A DNA stretch of 64,000 nt from JAAZGD01 sp964489555 (GCA_964489555.1 CAZAZF010000002.1:62001-126000), one strand, 5' to 3'; counted from the stretch's first letter, positions 24,252 through 33,287 are shown. Made by a program: numbers and translations. The notes: generated by a model not told the origin, from the sequence alone.

Positions 24252-25376
24252 ATGGATGAATGGAATTGGAAGCAAAGTTTGTTGTGTCATATCAAAAGCC
24301 ATCCTAGCGCCACAATTCAGGACCTGATTAAACTTCTTTATCAACAGGAAATGGGCATTGGACATATGGTTCCCGGGGAAGCGGAAGCTCTGCAAAGAGT
24401 AAGGGAGGAGAGGCGTTTTTATGAGCAAAACCTGAAAAATACAGGGAATCAAGGAGAAGAAATTCCTCTTTATGAAAACATAGGCAACGGATGGGTTCGA
24501 TTGAATCTCCAACCTCTTTGGATTGGGGATTTTTCTATGAAAACATTGGCACGGATGATGGTTTTGTCTTCAAAAGAGGCTAGAGGGAATTTGCAAAATT
24601 TGCAGCAAAGAATGAGAGATTGGATGGAGTTGAAAGAAGAAGATCCGCTACATCTTAATTCGGAGAAGCGAATTCAAGTGGCACGTTGGTTGGAGGCGGA
24701 TTGTCCCATTCCTTCTCATAGCAAAGAATACACAGAAACCTATTCTCCTCATTATCGTGTGGTGAGAGCAGAGTATGGCTACTTTTTCCCTTTGTACCAC
24801 CAAATAGATTTTCACCTAAAAAGAGGAAAAGAATTGACTTTGGCTATTGACGGACCCTGCGGGTCCGGGAAAAGCACACTGGGATACAAGCTTTCTCAAT
24901 TTTACGATGGAAGTCTATTTCATATGGATGATTACTATCTGCTTTTGGAACAACAAACTCCTGAGAGGTACCTTCAACCGGGTGAGAATGTAGATCATCA
25001 ACGATTTCAACAGGAAGTGTTGGAAAAAATCCTGGTGAGAGAAGATGTGTTGGTGCAGAGATATGATTGTGGGAAAGGGGTGCTGGAAGAGGGCAAAGCA
25101 GTTCCTTATAAACCCATCAATATCATCGAAGGCTCTTACAGCCACCATCCAAATCTAGTTGCTTATTACCACCTCAAAGTGTTTCTTTCGGTGGATGATA
25201 AGGAACAGGAAAAGAGGCTTCGTTTACGCAATGGGGAAGCGGGGTGGAGGCGGTTCAAAACCAAGTGGATTCCTTTGGAAAACAAATATTTTGACGCTTT
25301 GAAGATAAGAGAAAAAGCCGATTTGGTTTTTGTTACCGATACAGATTATAACATGTCCGGGAAACCGGAGCTGTAA
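24252..25376 (+). CDS. P-loop kinase of the uridine-kinase fold with an unknown N-terminal domain
   Basis: A 374-residue protein. Residues about 195-370 form a P-loop kinase: Walker A DGPCGSGKST near residue 203, then HMDDYYLL (the HxDD(F/Y)Y substrate motif of uridine/phosphoribulokinase-like enzymes), and IIEGSYSHHP as Walker B. The first 190 residues are helical and unrecognised; they include GIGHMVPG and a segment NGWVRLNL. It is probably cotranscribed with the ECF S component. The substrate is unknown. The last 31 bases overlap the converging apbE gene. Confidence 0.65.
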   Translation: MDEWNWKQSLLCHIKSHPSATIQDLIKLLYQQEMGIGHMVPGEAEALQRVREERRFYEQNLKNTGNQGEEIPLYENIGNGWVRLNLQPLWIGDFSMKTLARMMVLSSKEARGNLQNLQQRMRDWMELKEEDPLHLNSEKRIQVARWLEADCPIPSHSKEYTETYSPHYRVVRAEYGYFFPLYHQIDFHLKRGKELTLAIDGPCGSGKSTLGYKLSQFYDGSLFHMDDYYLLLEQQTPERYLQPGENVDHQRFQQEVLEKILVREDVLVQRYDCGKGVLEEGKAVPYKPINIIEGSYSHHPNLVAYYHLKVFLSVDDKEQEKRLRLRNGEAGWRRFKTKWIPLENKYFDALKIREKADLVFVTDTDYNMSGKPEL

Positions 25377-26407
25377 TGGACTTCTCCGTCCGGGAAAACC
25401 CATACTCCTTCTGTTCCTTCTAAGCTCTCAATCAAAGAGAGACCTTCCTCATAGGGCATGTTAAAAATAGCTGTTGAAAGGGCATCTGCCCATCCGGAAT
25501 TCTCCGTGATGATGGTAACCGCCGTAAAGTATCCGGAAGGCATTAGGGTGTCCGGGTGTACGATGTGATGGTACTTTCTATTATCAACAGTATAGTATCT
25601 TTGGTAGTCCCCACTAGTTACCAGGGACAGTTCAGTTCCTTTGATAATGAACAAATCCTTTACAGCATTCTCCCTATCGGGGTTCTGTATTCCCAAACTC
25701 CAAAGTTCTTGAGATTCCCCTTTCTTCCCTACGGCTCTTAAGTTTCCCCCAACGCTGATTAACCCATCTGTAAATCCCCGGTTTCTGGCATAGTTCGTTA
25801 CCCGTTCTACAGCATAGCCTTTGGCTATAGCGCCTACATCCAATCGCATTTCCGGATCTCTTAAGAATACGGTATTGTTTTTATCGTCTATGATTACATC
25901 ATAAATATTTGCGTGTTGGTTTGCTTCAAGAAGTTTTTCCATGGGGGGTATTTGGGCGGAGTCGGGATGGGCATTGCCTATGGTACGATAGTGGTGCCAA
26001 ATGGAGAGTACGGAACCAAAGGCCACGTTCACTCGTCCTCCGGTGGCCTCATAAGCTTCTTGAGAAAACAATAAGAGATCAATGATTCGTTGATCTACGG
26101 TAACTGGAGAGATGCCAGCCTGATCATTGACGGTTTTCAGATTGGAAATTCCGGGATAATCATGGTAAATATCGTAGAGTTCATGATAAACGGTTAATTC
26201 TTCCTTTATTAAATTTACATAGTGTTGGAATTCTTCTTCGGTTTCGGTATAGGCAATAATAATAGTAGCGGTATCGAAAAGCTTGAGAAATTCACCTTGT
26301 CTACGTTCCAAAGATGCAGAAGGATTTCCTTGGCAACCAAATAGTCCAAAAATTAGAAAGAAAATCATAATAAATAGTGAGAATCCTTGTGCTTTTCGTT
26401 TTAACAT
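25346..26407 (-). CDS. apbE: ApbE-family FAD:protein FMN transferase lipoprotein
   Basis: A 353-residue protein starting at ATG 26407 (GGTGG upstream; the earlier in-frame ATG has no site). Lipoprotein signal with lipobox FGLFGC. ApbE motifs: DVGAIAKGYAVERV, GLISVGGNLRAVG and, near the C-terminus, a WADALSTAIF stretch. It attaches FMN from FAD to a Thr in exported proteins, using Mg. The gene just upstream (26492-27520) encodes a lipoprotein with a flavinylation motif, its likely target, so this corresponds to FmnB of the Listeria extracellular electron transfer locus. Confidence 0.9.
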   Translation of the reverse strand: MLKRKAQGFSLFIMIFFLIFGLFGCQGNPSASLERRQGEFLKLFDTATIIIAYTETEEEFQHYVNLIKEELTVYHELYDIYHDYPGISNLKTVNDQAGISPVTVDQRIIDLLLFSQEAYEATGGRVNVAFGSVLSIWHHYRTIGNAHPDSAQIPPMEKLLEANQHANIYDVIIDDKNNTVFLRDPEMRLDVGAIAKGYAVERVTNYARNRGFTDGLISVGGNLRAVGKKGESQELWSLGIQNPDRENAVKDLFIIKGTELSLVTSGDYQRYYTVDNRKYHHIVHPDTLMPSGYFTAVTIITENSGWADALSTAIFNMPYEEGLSLIESLEGTEGVWVFPDGEVHYSSGFPDML

Positions 26408-26426
26408 TATTATTTTCCACCTTGAC

Positions 26427-26460
26427 AAAAGCATGAGAGGCAAGGTCTGCCTCTCGTGCT
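26427..26460 (-). terminator. intercistronic hairpin between the flavin lipoprotein and apbE
   Basis: Read on the minus strand, AGCA-C-GAGAGGCA pairs with TGCCTCTC-A-TGCT (12 pairs with one C-A mismatch, loop five bases), followed by TTTT. It lies between two genes of one operon, so it may be a partial terminator or an RNA-stabilising hairpin that makes the lipoprotein more abundant than its modifying enzyme. Confidence 0.5.
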
Positions 26461-26491
26461 ATCATACAACGATTTGAATGGATTTACATCC

Positions 26492-27520
26492 CTATTTTGC
26501 GAACTGGTAAGCTTTTGTGATGTTGGTTACGAACATATCAACATGCATGGTGGCTCCACTGGATAGATCCGCATCACTTGGGTAGCCGTCGGCTAAGGCA
26601 ATTCCTTCTACTTCGGAAGCGGTCATGCCCAGTACATACTCCGCAAAGTAAGCTGCCTGCTCATACCATTCTTTGCCTATGGAAGAAGCCTTCTTCATTC
26701 CATAACTATCTCCCAATACATTCTTGCCGGGGTAGACGGTGGACAGGTCAGTTTTTATGATACCTGCTTTGTCAAAGGTTACATTGGCTTGGGACGAATC
26801 AAGAATTGCACTGGTTATTACGCCATTGGCATTAAAAGTTACGGCTGCAAAATGAGCATAAATTTCCACATTCCCATCTGTATCCGCTGCAGCATCTTTG
26901 GACCTTGCGATGGTAGAGTAGGTCCCGATTCCCAACTTGTCATCTGCAGAAGCGCCCATATCTACCGCATTTTCCATGGCTTCTACGATGCCTTCCAGAT
27001 ACACATCAATATGCATAGTGACAGAGGAAGTCAGGTCTGCATCTGTGGGATATCCATCTGACAACCCAATGGCCATTACTTCATCCGCCGTCATTCCGAT
27101 TACATAGCTGGAAAGGAAGTCTGCTTGCTCATGCCATTCTTTGTCGATGGAAGATGCTTTCTTCATGCCGTAATCATCTCCACGTTCCAGTTTGCCGAAA
27201 AAGACGGCATCCAAAGGTGTAGTAACTTTACCCGTTGCATCGAAATTAACATTGCTTTGTAAAGAATCGATAACGCAATTGGTAATCACTCCGTTTTCAT
27301 CCACAGTGACTGCCACAATGTCGGAGTATCCTTGAGCCACGCCGGCTTTATCAGCGGTCGCATCTGTAGATCTGGCTATGGTGGTTACTACGGACAGTCC
27401 GGTCTTGACGGCACCTGTGATTTCGGGTTCCGGTTTAGGTTCTGTGGCACCACCGCCGCATCCTGCAAAGGCAAGAGCGACTAAGGCGAGAACCATCAAT
27501 AATACTAGTTTCTTTTTCAT
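26492..27520 (-). CDS. PplA-like lipoprotein with two tandem flavinylation-type domains
   Basis: A 342-residue lipoprotein (lipobox LAFAGC, Cys21) made of two tandem repeats of about 145 residues. Each repeat has YGMKKASSI followed by a WHEQADF or WYEQAAY segment and ends with a DAD motif. The second ends DLSSGAT (SGAT 321-324), matching the D-x-x-S/T-G-A-T motif in which ApbE attaches FMN to Thr. The first ends DLTSSVT (165-168), keeping the Thr but not the GA. Listeria PplA is also a two-domain flavinylated lipoprotein at the end of an electron transfer chain. It would carry electrons from membrane quinol outside the cell. Confidence 0.75.
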   Translation of the reverse strand: MKKKLVLLMVLALVALAFAGCGGGATEPKPEPEITGAVKTGLSVVTTIARSTDATADKAGVAQGYSDIVAVTVDENGVITNCVIDSLQSNVNFDATGKVTTPLDAVFFGKLERGDDYGMKKASSIDKEWHEQADFLSSYVIGMTADEVMAIGLSDGYPTDADLTSSVTMHIDVYLEGIVEAMENAVDMGASADDKLGIGTYSTIARSKDAAADTDGNVEIYAHFAAVTFNANGVITSAILDSSQANVTFDKAGIIKTDLSTVYPGKNVLGDSYGMKKASSIGKEWYEQAAYFAEYVLGMTASEVEGIALADGYPSDADLSSGATMHVDMFVTNITKAYQFAK

Positions 27521-27606
27521 TTGAATTCCTCCATTTATCTACTCTTTATCGTAAACCTATATTTATCCGGAGGTGTTCCGGTAAATACCTTGTTGTAACG
27601 TTCTTT

Positions 27607-28509
27607 TTAGAACAGCAGGGCGGCTATGAGAATGCCCAGGATGTTTCCACTCATAATTAGCATGTAATTTTGGATGGAGGTCATAAAAGTAGTTTCTTTT
27701 TTTTGCTCTTTAAAGAACCGCTTAATATTTTTTGTCACCGGCAATAGGGTCCCCAGGGCAATCAGTGTTACCCAGGGAAGCATTCCAATAAAAACCATTA
27801 CCAGGTTCGCTCCATAGGTGATGTAGTACATTCCTGCCCATAAAGGAAGCGATTTTTTCTCTAGATAATAGGGAAGGGTATATCTTTTTACTAAAACATC
27901 CTTATCCAAGTCGCAAATATTATTGGCCAGCATGATGTTGGCCGTGGCCATTACCGGAGCTGTGGATAGAAGAAGTAAATGTATGAAAGGCAACCAATGG
28001 ACTGTAAGATCCATGTGGTCCCGGGTGAGGTTCAAGGCGAGAAAAGTATCTTGAGCCAAATTGATATATAAAATCAGGAAGGGGATGAAAAATCCGTAAA
28101 AAATTCCGGAAAATATTTCACCCCAGGGCTGTCGGCTGATGGGAATGGGCCCGAAAGTATAAAAGATGCCTACCAGGAAACACAGCCCTCCTGTTAACAA
28201 AACCACCCAATCGGTGAGTATTACCAACCAAATTCCCAAGGCGGTACTAACAAACAGGAGAAGAAATAATATGATCCGGGCCCGTCTTCGTTGATATGGG
28301 AGGACCTGATGATTGGTTTTGGTGTCGATATAGTTGTTGATGGCTGTGGTGGTTAAATCAAAGAGGAACATTCCACCAAAGAAGATGGCCGTCACATCCC
28401 AGCGAACAGAAGCATTTAGAAAAAACAGGTACGCAATCGCCAAAAGGAAAGCAAATACGCTGGTAATTTTCGTTTTAATCTCCACATATCGAAAGAATCG
28501 CTTTATCAT
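27607..28509 (-). CDS. dmkA: UbiA-family prenyltransferase, DmkA-like
   Basis: A 300-residue polytopic UbiA-fold enzyme with about nine helices and the two prenyl-diphosphate/Mg motifs in modified form: NNYIDTKTN near residue 56 and NNICDLDKD near residue 198. MenA-like enzymes attach a polyprenyl chain to 1,4-dihydroxy-2-naphthoate. The start overlaps the dmkB stop as ATGA. In Listeria, DmkA and DmkB make a dedicated demethylmenaquinone for electron transfer; the neighbouring Ndh2 and flavin lipoprotein support this reading. Confidence 0.82.
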   Translation of the reverse strand: MIKRFFRYVEIKTKITSVFAFLLAIAYLFFLNASVRWDVTAIFFGGMFLFDLTTTAINNYIDTKTNHQVLPYQRRRARIILFLLLFVSTALGIWLVILTDWVVLLTGGLCFLVGIFYTFGPIPISRQPWGEIFSGIFYGFFIPFLILYINLAQDTFLALNLTRDHMDLTVHWLPFIHLLLLSTAPVMATANIMLANNICDLDKDVLVKRYTLPYYLEKKSLPLWAGMYYITYGANLVMVFIGMLPWVTLIALGTLLPVTKNIKRFFKEQKKETTFMTSIQNYMLIMSGNILGILIAALLF

Positions 28510-29474
28510 GAGGTAAACTCCCGATAAGATTTTTCTAAAAGCTGAAATAGCTTTTCCTGTTTCTCCTTGGTTATTTCAAGTTCTTTAATTATCTTGGAAG
28601 ATTTTTCTCGGTATTTTTTGGCCATTTTTCTTGTATAATCAAGGCCTCCTGTTTCCCTGACCTTTCTATTCAGTTCTTCTCGCAAGAGCTGCTTTTGAAT
28701 GGCCTTGGTCCGAAGGGATTCATCCTTGGAAAAAGCATGGATCAAAGGCAGCGTGATGACATTCTGTTCAAAATCCGACTGAACCGGCTTTTGAGCCACA
28801 TGTTCCGTGGTTTCAAAATCCATCAAATCGTCGGTGAGTTGAAAAACCATACCAATATTGTGTCCCAGCTTGGCGTATTCCCGAAGCTCTGAATGGAGGA
28901 TGTTCTCTTTGCTTAACAAGGCCCCTCCGTAGAAAGAAGCTTCGAATAAGCCGGCCGTTTTTCCTGAAATAATTTTCAAATAGGTCATGACGGATAAATG
29001 AAAATTTCCGTTATTCGTGTGTTGCCTCAGCTCGCCTAGGCATATCTTCTGCATATAGTTTGGGATGGTTCGGTGTAGATAAGGTTCTTTGTTTTCCATT
29101 GCAGAAGCGGTCATCAATGCTACGCAGAGCAAGTAGTCTCCACAAATGACAGCTGTTCTTTGACCGTATTTCTTCTGAAGAGAGAGTTGCCCTCTTCGCA
29201 GATCTGAATTATCAATCACATCATCATGAACCAAGGTGGCCAGGTGAAGCAGTTCAATGGCAGAAGCGAAGTCGACGGCGTCCTTATGAATTTGATTCTG
29301 ATTATCCATAGCACAAACCAACAACGCCTGGGCCCGAATCATTTTACCTGTGGCTTTGGCTAAATGAGCGGTGTATTCTCGAATCAGTAAAGGAGAAGAG
29401 GACAGTATTTCATCCACCTTCTCTTGTACTCGTCGATAGGAATCTTTGTAGGTGAATTTTTTTGTCTTAGTCAT
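28506..29474 (-). CDS. dmkB: polyprenyl diphosphate synthase, DmkB-like
   Basis: A 322-residue all-helical trans-prenyl synthase. The first aspartate-rich motif is LVHDDVIDNSDLRRG (DDxxD) and the second QLTDDLMDFE. It elongates isoprenoid diphosphates to the side chain used by the DmkA-like enzyme that follows. The gene overlaps ndh2 by eight bases at its start and dmkA by four at its end, so the three are translationally coupled. Confidence 0.87.
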   Translation of the reverse strand: MTKTKKFTYKDSYRRVQEKVDEILSSSPLLIREYTAHLAKATGKMIRAQALLVCAMDNQNQIHKDAVDFASAIELLHLATLVHDDVIDNSDLRRGQLSLQKKYGQRTAVICGDYLLCVALMTASAMENKEPYLHRTIPNYMQKICLGELRQHTNNGNFHLSVMTYLKIISGKTAGLFEASFYGGALLSKENILHSELREYAKLGHNIGMVFQLTDDLMDFETTEHVAQKPVQSDFEQNVITLPLIHAFSKDESLRTKAIQKQLLREELNRKVRETGGLDYTRKMAKKYREKSSKIIKELEITKEKQEKLFQLLEKSYREFTS

Positions 29475-31527
29475 GATAGAGATACAACTTTCTTACCCAT
29501 CCAATTTTCTTCCAACGGTTCTTCAAAGCGGGCATTACATAGTAGTCTAGCCCCAGTGTTCTTCCCCCGCCAATCAATACAGCGATTCCTGCGAAAATCA
29601 TCCAGAAAGTGGAAAGATACAGTCCGGTGGTGCAGACAAACATGAATTGCAGTATTAAGGTGGCCAATGCCGCTGGTGTGGTGAATAGTCCCGCTATTAA
29701 AGCCAAGCCTACTAGAATCTCGGCCCATACAATACCGGTTTGCATAATCACTTGGACACCTTCATTGGGTAAAATGAAGGTGTCGATAAACCAGTTTATT
29801 AAAGGCACATCCATCTTGAATGCCAGATCTGATAAGGAAGAGGAGGCCAGTTCTTTAGCACTGACAAAAATGGTTTGGAACAATCCAAAGAAATCCCAGT
29901 TCATTATTACGGTGCCCACAGAGTCGGCACCCTCCGCGATTTCTCCAGAAGCGGAGCTCACGGCGTCCACCACTCCCGATGCGCTGGTAGCTGCATCGAC
30001 AGTACTTTCACCGGTGGCCCAAGTTCCGGTGTCAGCCGAGGCGTCTCCTGTTGCCCAAGTTCCTCCGTCACTGCCCTCGGAAGGGTTGCCGAGGATACTA
30101 TCATACCAAGCGTTGGCGCCTCCGAAGAACCCGTTTAACATAGGAGTGTTGAGCCATTCCGCCGTCGCTTTATGGATTCCCTCGTACAGCCAAACCATGC
30201 CCAACCAGACACGAAGAGGCATTAACAAGAAGCTGGGAGTACGGTTGGATAAGTGGCCCCCTACAAAGCTTCTGCGATTTCGAATGGTGAAAAACTCATG
30301 CTTGAGATAGGTCCATACTTTGTTCCAACCCAACACTTGGAAGAAATAAATGATATTAATCATATGTTTTGAAAGCATGGCCAGGAATGAGGGCAGGCTT
30401 ATCATAAAATTAGGGAAGCCAACATGAGCTACACCATAGCGACCACCGACACAGACCATGAATCCATGGAAGGAGGGCTTGTACTCTTCCATGGCACCTT
30501 GTCCGGTAACGGCTACATAAATATTTCTGGCGGCAGTGGCCGCGCTGTGTTCACAGTTTTCTACTACCTGAGGAACCGGTGTATCTTGGCCTTCCGGGGT
30601 ATATAGCATGTTATCCCCGATGGCATAAACGGAATCATCGTCAAGAGAACGTAAAAAAGGGTCGGTTTTGATTCGGCCTCTTCCGGCCGATTCCAAGTAC
30701 TTGGCAGCTTCCCCAGTAATATCAGCACTCTCGATACCGGCGGCCCATATTACTAATCCAGCCGGGTTTTGTATGGTTTCTCCGCCCACAACTGTTTCGA
30801 TATAGTCAGGTCCGATGGCCGTAACATTGGTGTTTAAAAGTACTCGTACGCCCATTTTTTCCAATCGTTTTTCCACCTTGTTGGAAAGCTTTCCAGGAAG
30901 ATTGGGGATGGTACGCTCCAGGATGTCTACAATATGAATGCTGACGTCCTCTAAATCGACGGCATATCGTTCGCACATGAAGGGCATGTATTCTGCCAAT
31001 TCACCGGCCATTTCTACTCCGGTAAAGCCGGCGCCTACTATGTAAAAGGAAAGAAATTTTTCCCGATTTTCTTTTATGGGCATTCGATTGGCTTCTTTGA
31101 ACATCACTTCCAATTGATGCCGTACTGCCAAAGCGTCATCATAAGACCAGATTTTGTAAGCGTTTTCTTCAGCGCCCTTGACACCAAAGAAGGTGGGCTT
31201 GGATCCTGCAGCAATAACCAAGTAGTCGTAGGGATAGGTCTCCACCTTTCCTATAACCATTTTCGTCTTAAAATCAAAAGAAGTAACGGTATCCAGGACT
31301 ACATTGACTTTTCGACCGGCAAAGATTTTTTTCAAGCTGGCTCGAATGGCATCTTCTTCTACACGGTATCCTGCTACTTCGTGCAGTTCAGTTAGCATCA
31401 TGTGGTAGGGGTTTTTGTCGATGATAGTAATGTCTACCTGGTCTTTCTTTTTAAATTTCTTTGCCAGCTTCTTTGCGGTTAGGATTCCTCCATACCCGGC
31501 ACCGACGATTACAATATTTGTTTTCAT
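29467..31527 (-). CDS. ndh2: type II NADH dehydrogenase fused to a DoxX-like membrane domain (Ndh2)
   Basis: A 686-residue fusion. Residues 1-400 are an NDH-2 flavoprotein: FAD site IVGAGYGGILTAKKL and NADH site IVGAGFTGVEMAGELAEY. Residues about 430-686 are a DoxX-like membrane domain (VWLGMVWLYEGIHKA, and several helices at the C-terminus), interrupted by a low-complexity Ala/Ser/Gly/Thr stretch with repeated TWATG units near residues 500-550. Listeria Ndh2, which starts the flavin-based extracellular electron transfer chain, has the same kind of membrane fusion. It would pass electrons from NADH to the dedicated quinone. AAGGAGG precedes the ATG; first gene of the operon. Confidence 0.85.
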   Translation of the reverse strand: MKTNIVIVGAGYGGILTAKKLAKKFKKKDQVDITIIDKNPYHMMLTELHEVAGYRVEEDAIRASLKKIFAGRKVNVVLDTVTSFDFKTKMVIGKVETYPYDYLVIAAGSKPTFFGVKGAEENAYKIWSYDDALAVRHQLEVMFKEANRMPIKENREKFLSFYIVGAGFTGVEMAGELAEYMPFMCERYAVDLEDVSIHIVDILERTIPNLPGKLSNKVEKRLEKMGVRVLLNTNVTAIGPDYIETVVGGETIQNPAGLVIWAAGIESADITGEAAKYLESAGRGRIKTDPFLRSLDDDSVYAIGDNMLYTPEGQDTPVPQVVENCEHSAATAARNIYVAVTGQGAMEEYKPSFHGFMVCVGGRYGVAHVGFPNFMISLPSFLAMLSKHMINIIYFFQVLGWNKVWTYLKHEFFTIRNRRSFVGGHLSNRTPSFLLMPLRVWLGMVWLYEGIHKATAEWLNTPMLNGFFGGANAWYDSILGNPSEGSDGGTWATGDASADTGTWATGESTVDAATSASGVVDAVSSASGEIAEGADSVGTVIMNWDFFGLFQTIFVSAKELASSSLSDLAFKMDVPLINWFIDTFILPNEGVQVIMQTGIVWAEILVGLALIAGLFTTPAALATLILQFMFVCTTGLYLSTFWMIFAGIAVLIGGGRTLGLDYYVMPALKNRWKKIGWVRKLYLYHD

Positions 31528-31897
31528 TCTATCCTCCTTGTAAAATATAGATCATTGTGTCAGATGCCTGTGGAAAGTCAATACTTTTTCAACAAGTGAA
31601 TAATAAAACAATGGTTCACATATTGATTCTCTTTTGGATAATAACGTAAGCCGCATACTATTGGTATTTCAATATATTATGACATTTGTCAATAAAACGG
31701 AAATCTAGGACCCACTTTCCTTGCAAAGATTAACGGGGTATTTGTTGTCCAATTTATCCACAAGGAGCTAATTCATATATTTATTCCCGGCGCGACAAAA
31801 AATAATCAATATTCCGATAGAAAAAATATAGTATAATACCATATTGTCAGTATTTCTCTTCAACAGGCAGCCCTGTTCCCATAAAGAGAGGTGTTTT
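31528..31897. other. 370-base divergent intergenic region between ndh2 and an MFS gene
   Basis: This AT-rich region holds the promoters of the ndh2 operon (minus) and the MFS gene (plus). On the plus strand a TATAAT lies at 31832-31837 without a clear -35. A short inverted repeat, TGACA-TT-TGTCA (31680-31691), sits about 150 bases upstream of ndh2 and could be an operator. I see no open frame of useful length and no RNA gene. Confidence 0.5.
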
Positions 31898-33130
31898 ATG
31901 GAACGTTGGAAAAAAGACACGGCATTGTTCTTAGGAAGTCAGTCTCTTTCTCTGTTTGGTTCTTCATTGGTACAATATGCTATTATGTGGTATATCACAT
32001 TAGAAACCAAATCCGGGGTGATGATGACGCTCTCCATTCTTTGTGGTTTTTTGCCTGCTCTTTTTTTGTCTCCGGTAGCCGGAGTGTGGGCAGATCGGTA
32101 TAACAGAAAACATTTGATTATTTTAGCGGATGGGATGATTGCCTTAACTACTTTGGTTTTGGCCTTACTTTTTCTTTTTGGGAAAGGAAGTATTTGGCTA
32201 TTGTTTGTCATGTCTGCTGTTCGGTCCATGGGCACCGGCATCCAAACTCCTGCCATCGGTGCCATTCTTCCTCAGTTTGTTCCTTTGGATAAGTTGACAC
32301 GGGTTAACGGCATCAATAGTATGATTCAATCGGCTGTTATGTTGCTTTCTCCCATGGCTAGCGGCGCATTACTTACCATGACAGCTTTGGAAAACATATT
32401 TTTTGTGGATGTGGTAACAGCCGCATTGGCAATTTTTATTTTGGGTAATTTTTTCCATGTGACGGCACATAAAAAAGCGTTGTCTCAAGAAAAAGACGGT
32501 TATTGGAAAGATTTTCTACTCGGGCTTGCTTATATTCGCAATCATTCCTTTCTGGTGCGCTTATATATTTTCTTTTCTCTTTATTTTGTGATGCTGGCTC
32601 CAGCTGCCTTCCTTACGCCCTTGCAGGTGGCTCGTTCCTTTGGAGAAGATGTTTGGCGTCTTACATTAATTGAAATTGCCTTTTCTGTGGGAATGATGGT
32701 GGGTGGGGCTTGGATTGCCTCTTGGGGAGGCTTTCGCAATCGAATACACACCGTGGTTTTAGGAGGACTTTTCATTGGCTTCAGCACGGTGGCGCTGGGT
32801 GTGATTCCATATTTTGCAATCTATACCGGGTTTATGGTACTGACCGGATTGGCAGTCCCTTTTTTCAATACTCCGTGTATGGTGATGATTCAGGAGAAGG
32901 TGGAAGAGGATTTCCTTGGGCGAGTTTTTGGGGTAATCAGCATGATATCTGCTTCCATGATGCCTTTAGGAATGATGATTTTTGGGCCTCTTGCAGATAT
33001 TGTCCCCATTGAAATGTTGTTGGTGTGTACCGGAATCGTGCTCTTTATTCAGACTTTCTTTTTGATGGGAAGCAAAGTATTGTTGGAAGCCGGTGAACCG
33101 GTGACCCCGTTCCAAGAAACAAAAAGGTAG
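31898..33130 (+). CDS. MFS transporter, drug/macrolide-efflux type
   Basis: A 410-residue, 12-helix major facilitator protein. After helix 2 the loop reads VAGVWADRYNRKHLI, the family's conserved motif A region (GxxxDRxxRK), and the N-terminus SQSLSLFGSSLVQYAIMWY is typical of MefA/MFS_3 efflux proteins. The ATG at 31898 has AGAGAGG upstream; earlier in-frame TTG rejected. It is a single gene; the substrate is unknown. Confidence 0.82.
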   Translation: MERWKKDTALFLGSQSLSLFGSSLVQYAIMWYITLETKSGVMMTLSILCGFLPALFLSPVAGVWADRYNRKHLIILADGMIALTTLVLALLFLFGKGSIWLLFVMSAVRSMGTGIQTPAIGAILPQFVPLDKLTRVNGINSMIQSAVMLLSPMASGALLTMTALENIFFVDVVTAALAIFILGNFFHVTAHKKALSQEKDGYWKDFLLGLAYIRNHSFLVRLYIFFSLYFVMLAPAAFLTPLQVARSFGEDVWRLTLIEIAFSVGMMVGGAWIASWGGFRNRIHTVVLGGLFIGFSTVALGVIPYFAIYTGFMVLTGLAVPFFNTPCMVMIQEKVEEDFLGRVFGVISMISASMMPLGMMIFGPLADIVPIEMLLVCTGIVLFIQTFFLMGSKVLLEAGEPVTPFQETKR

Positions 33131-33287
33131 ATAAAACAAAAGCAGGGGTATATATAAATTCGATGAAATAACGATGGAAGGCATTACAAAGCTATATTTT
33201 GAATTGGCCTGCATCGAGTTGGGAATGCATGGAGACTGGTTTACTTGGAATGTTTATTTACTTGGGTAGGGGAAAAGGAGAAAAGCT

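Noticed and set aside
29609..30310. 233-codon open frame antisense to ndh2
   Set aside because: It mirrors the Ala/Ser/Gly-rich coding part of ndh2; ndh2 has clear domains and the antisense frame has none.
33174..33269. 31-codon open frame (ATG to TAG) before abfD
   Set aside because: No ribosome-binding site and no recognisable sequence; it is probably chance in an intergenic region.
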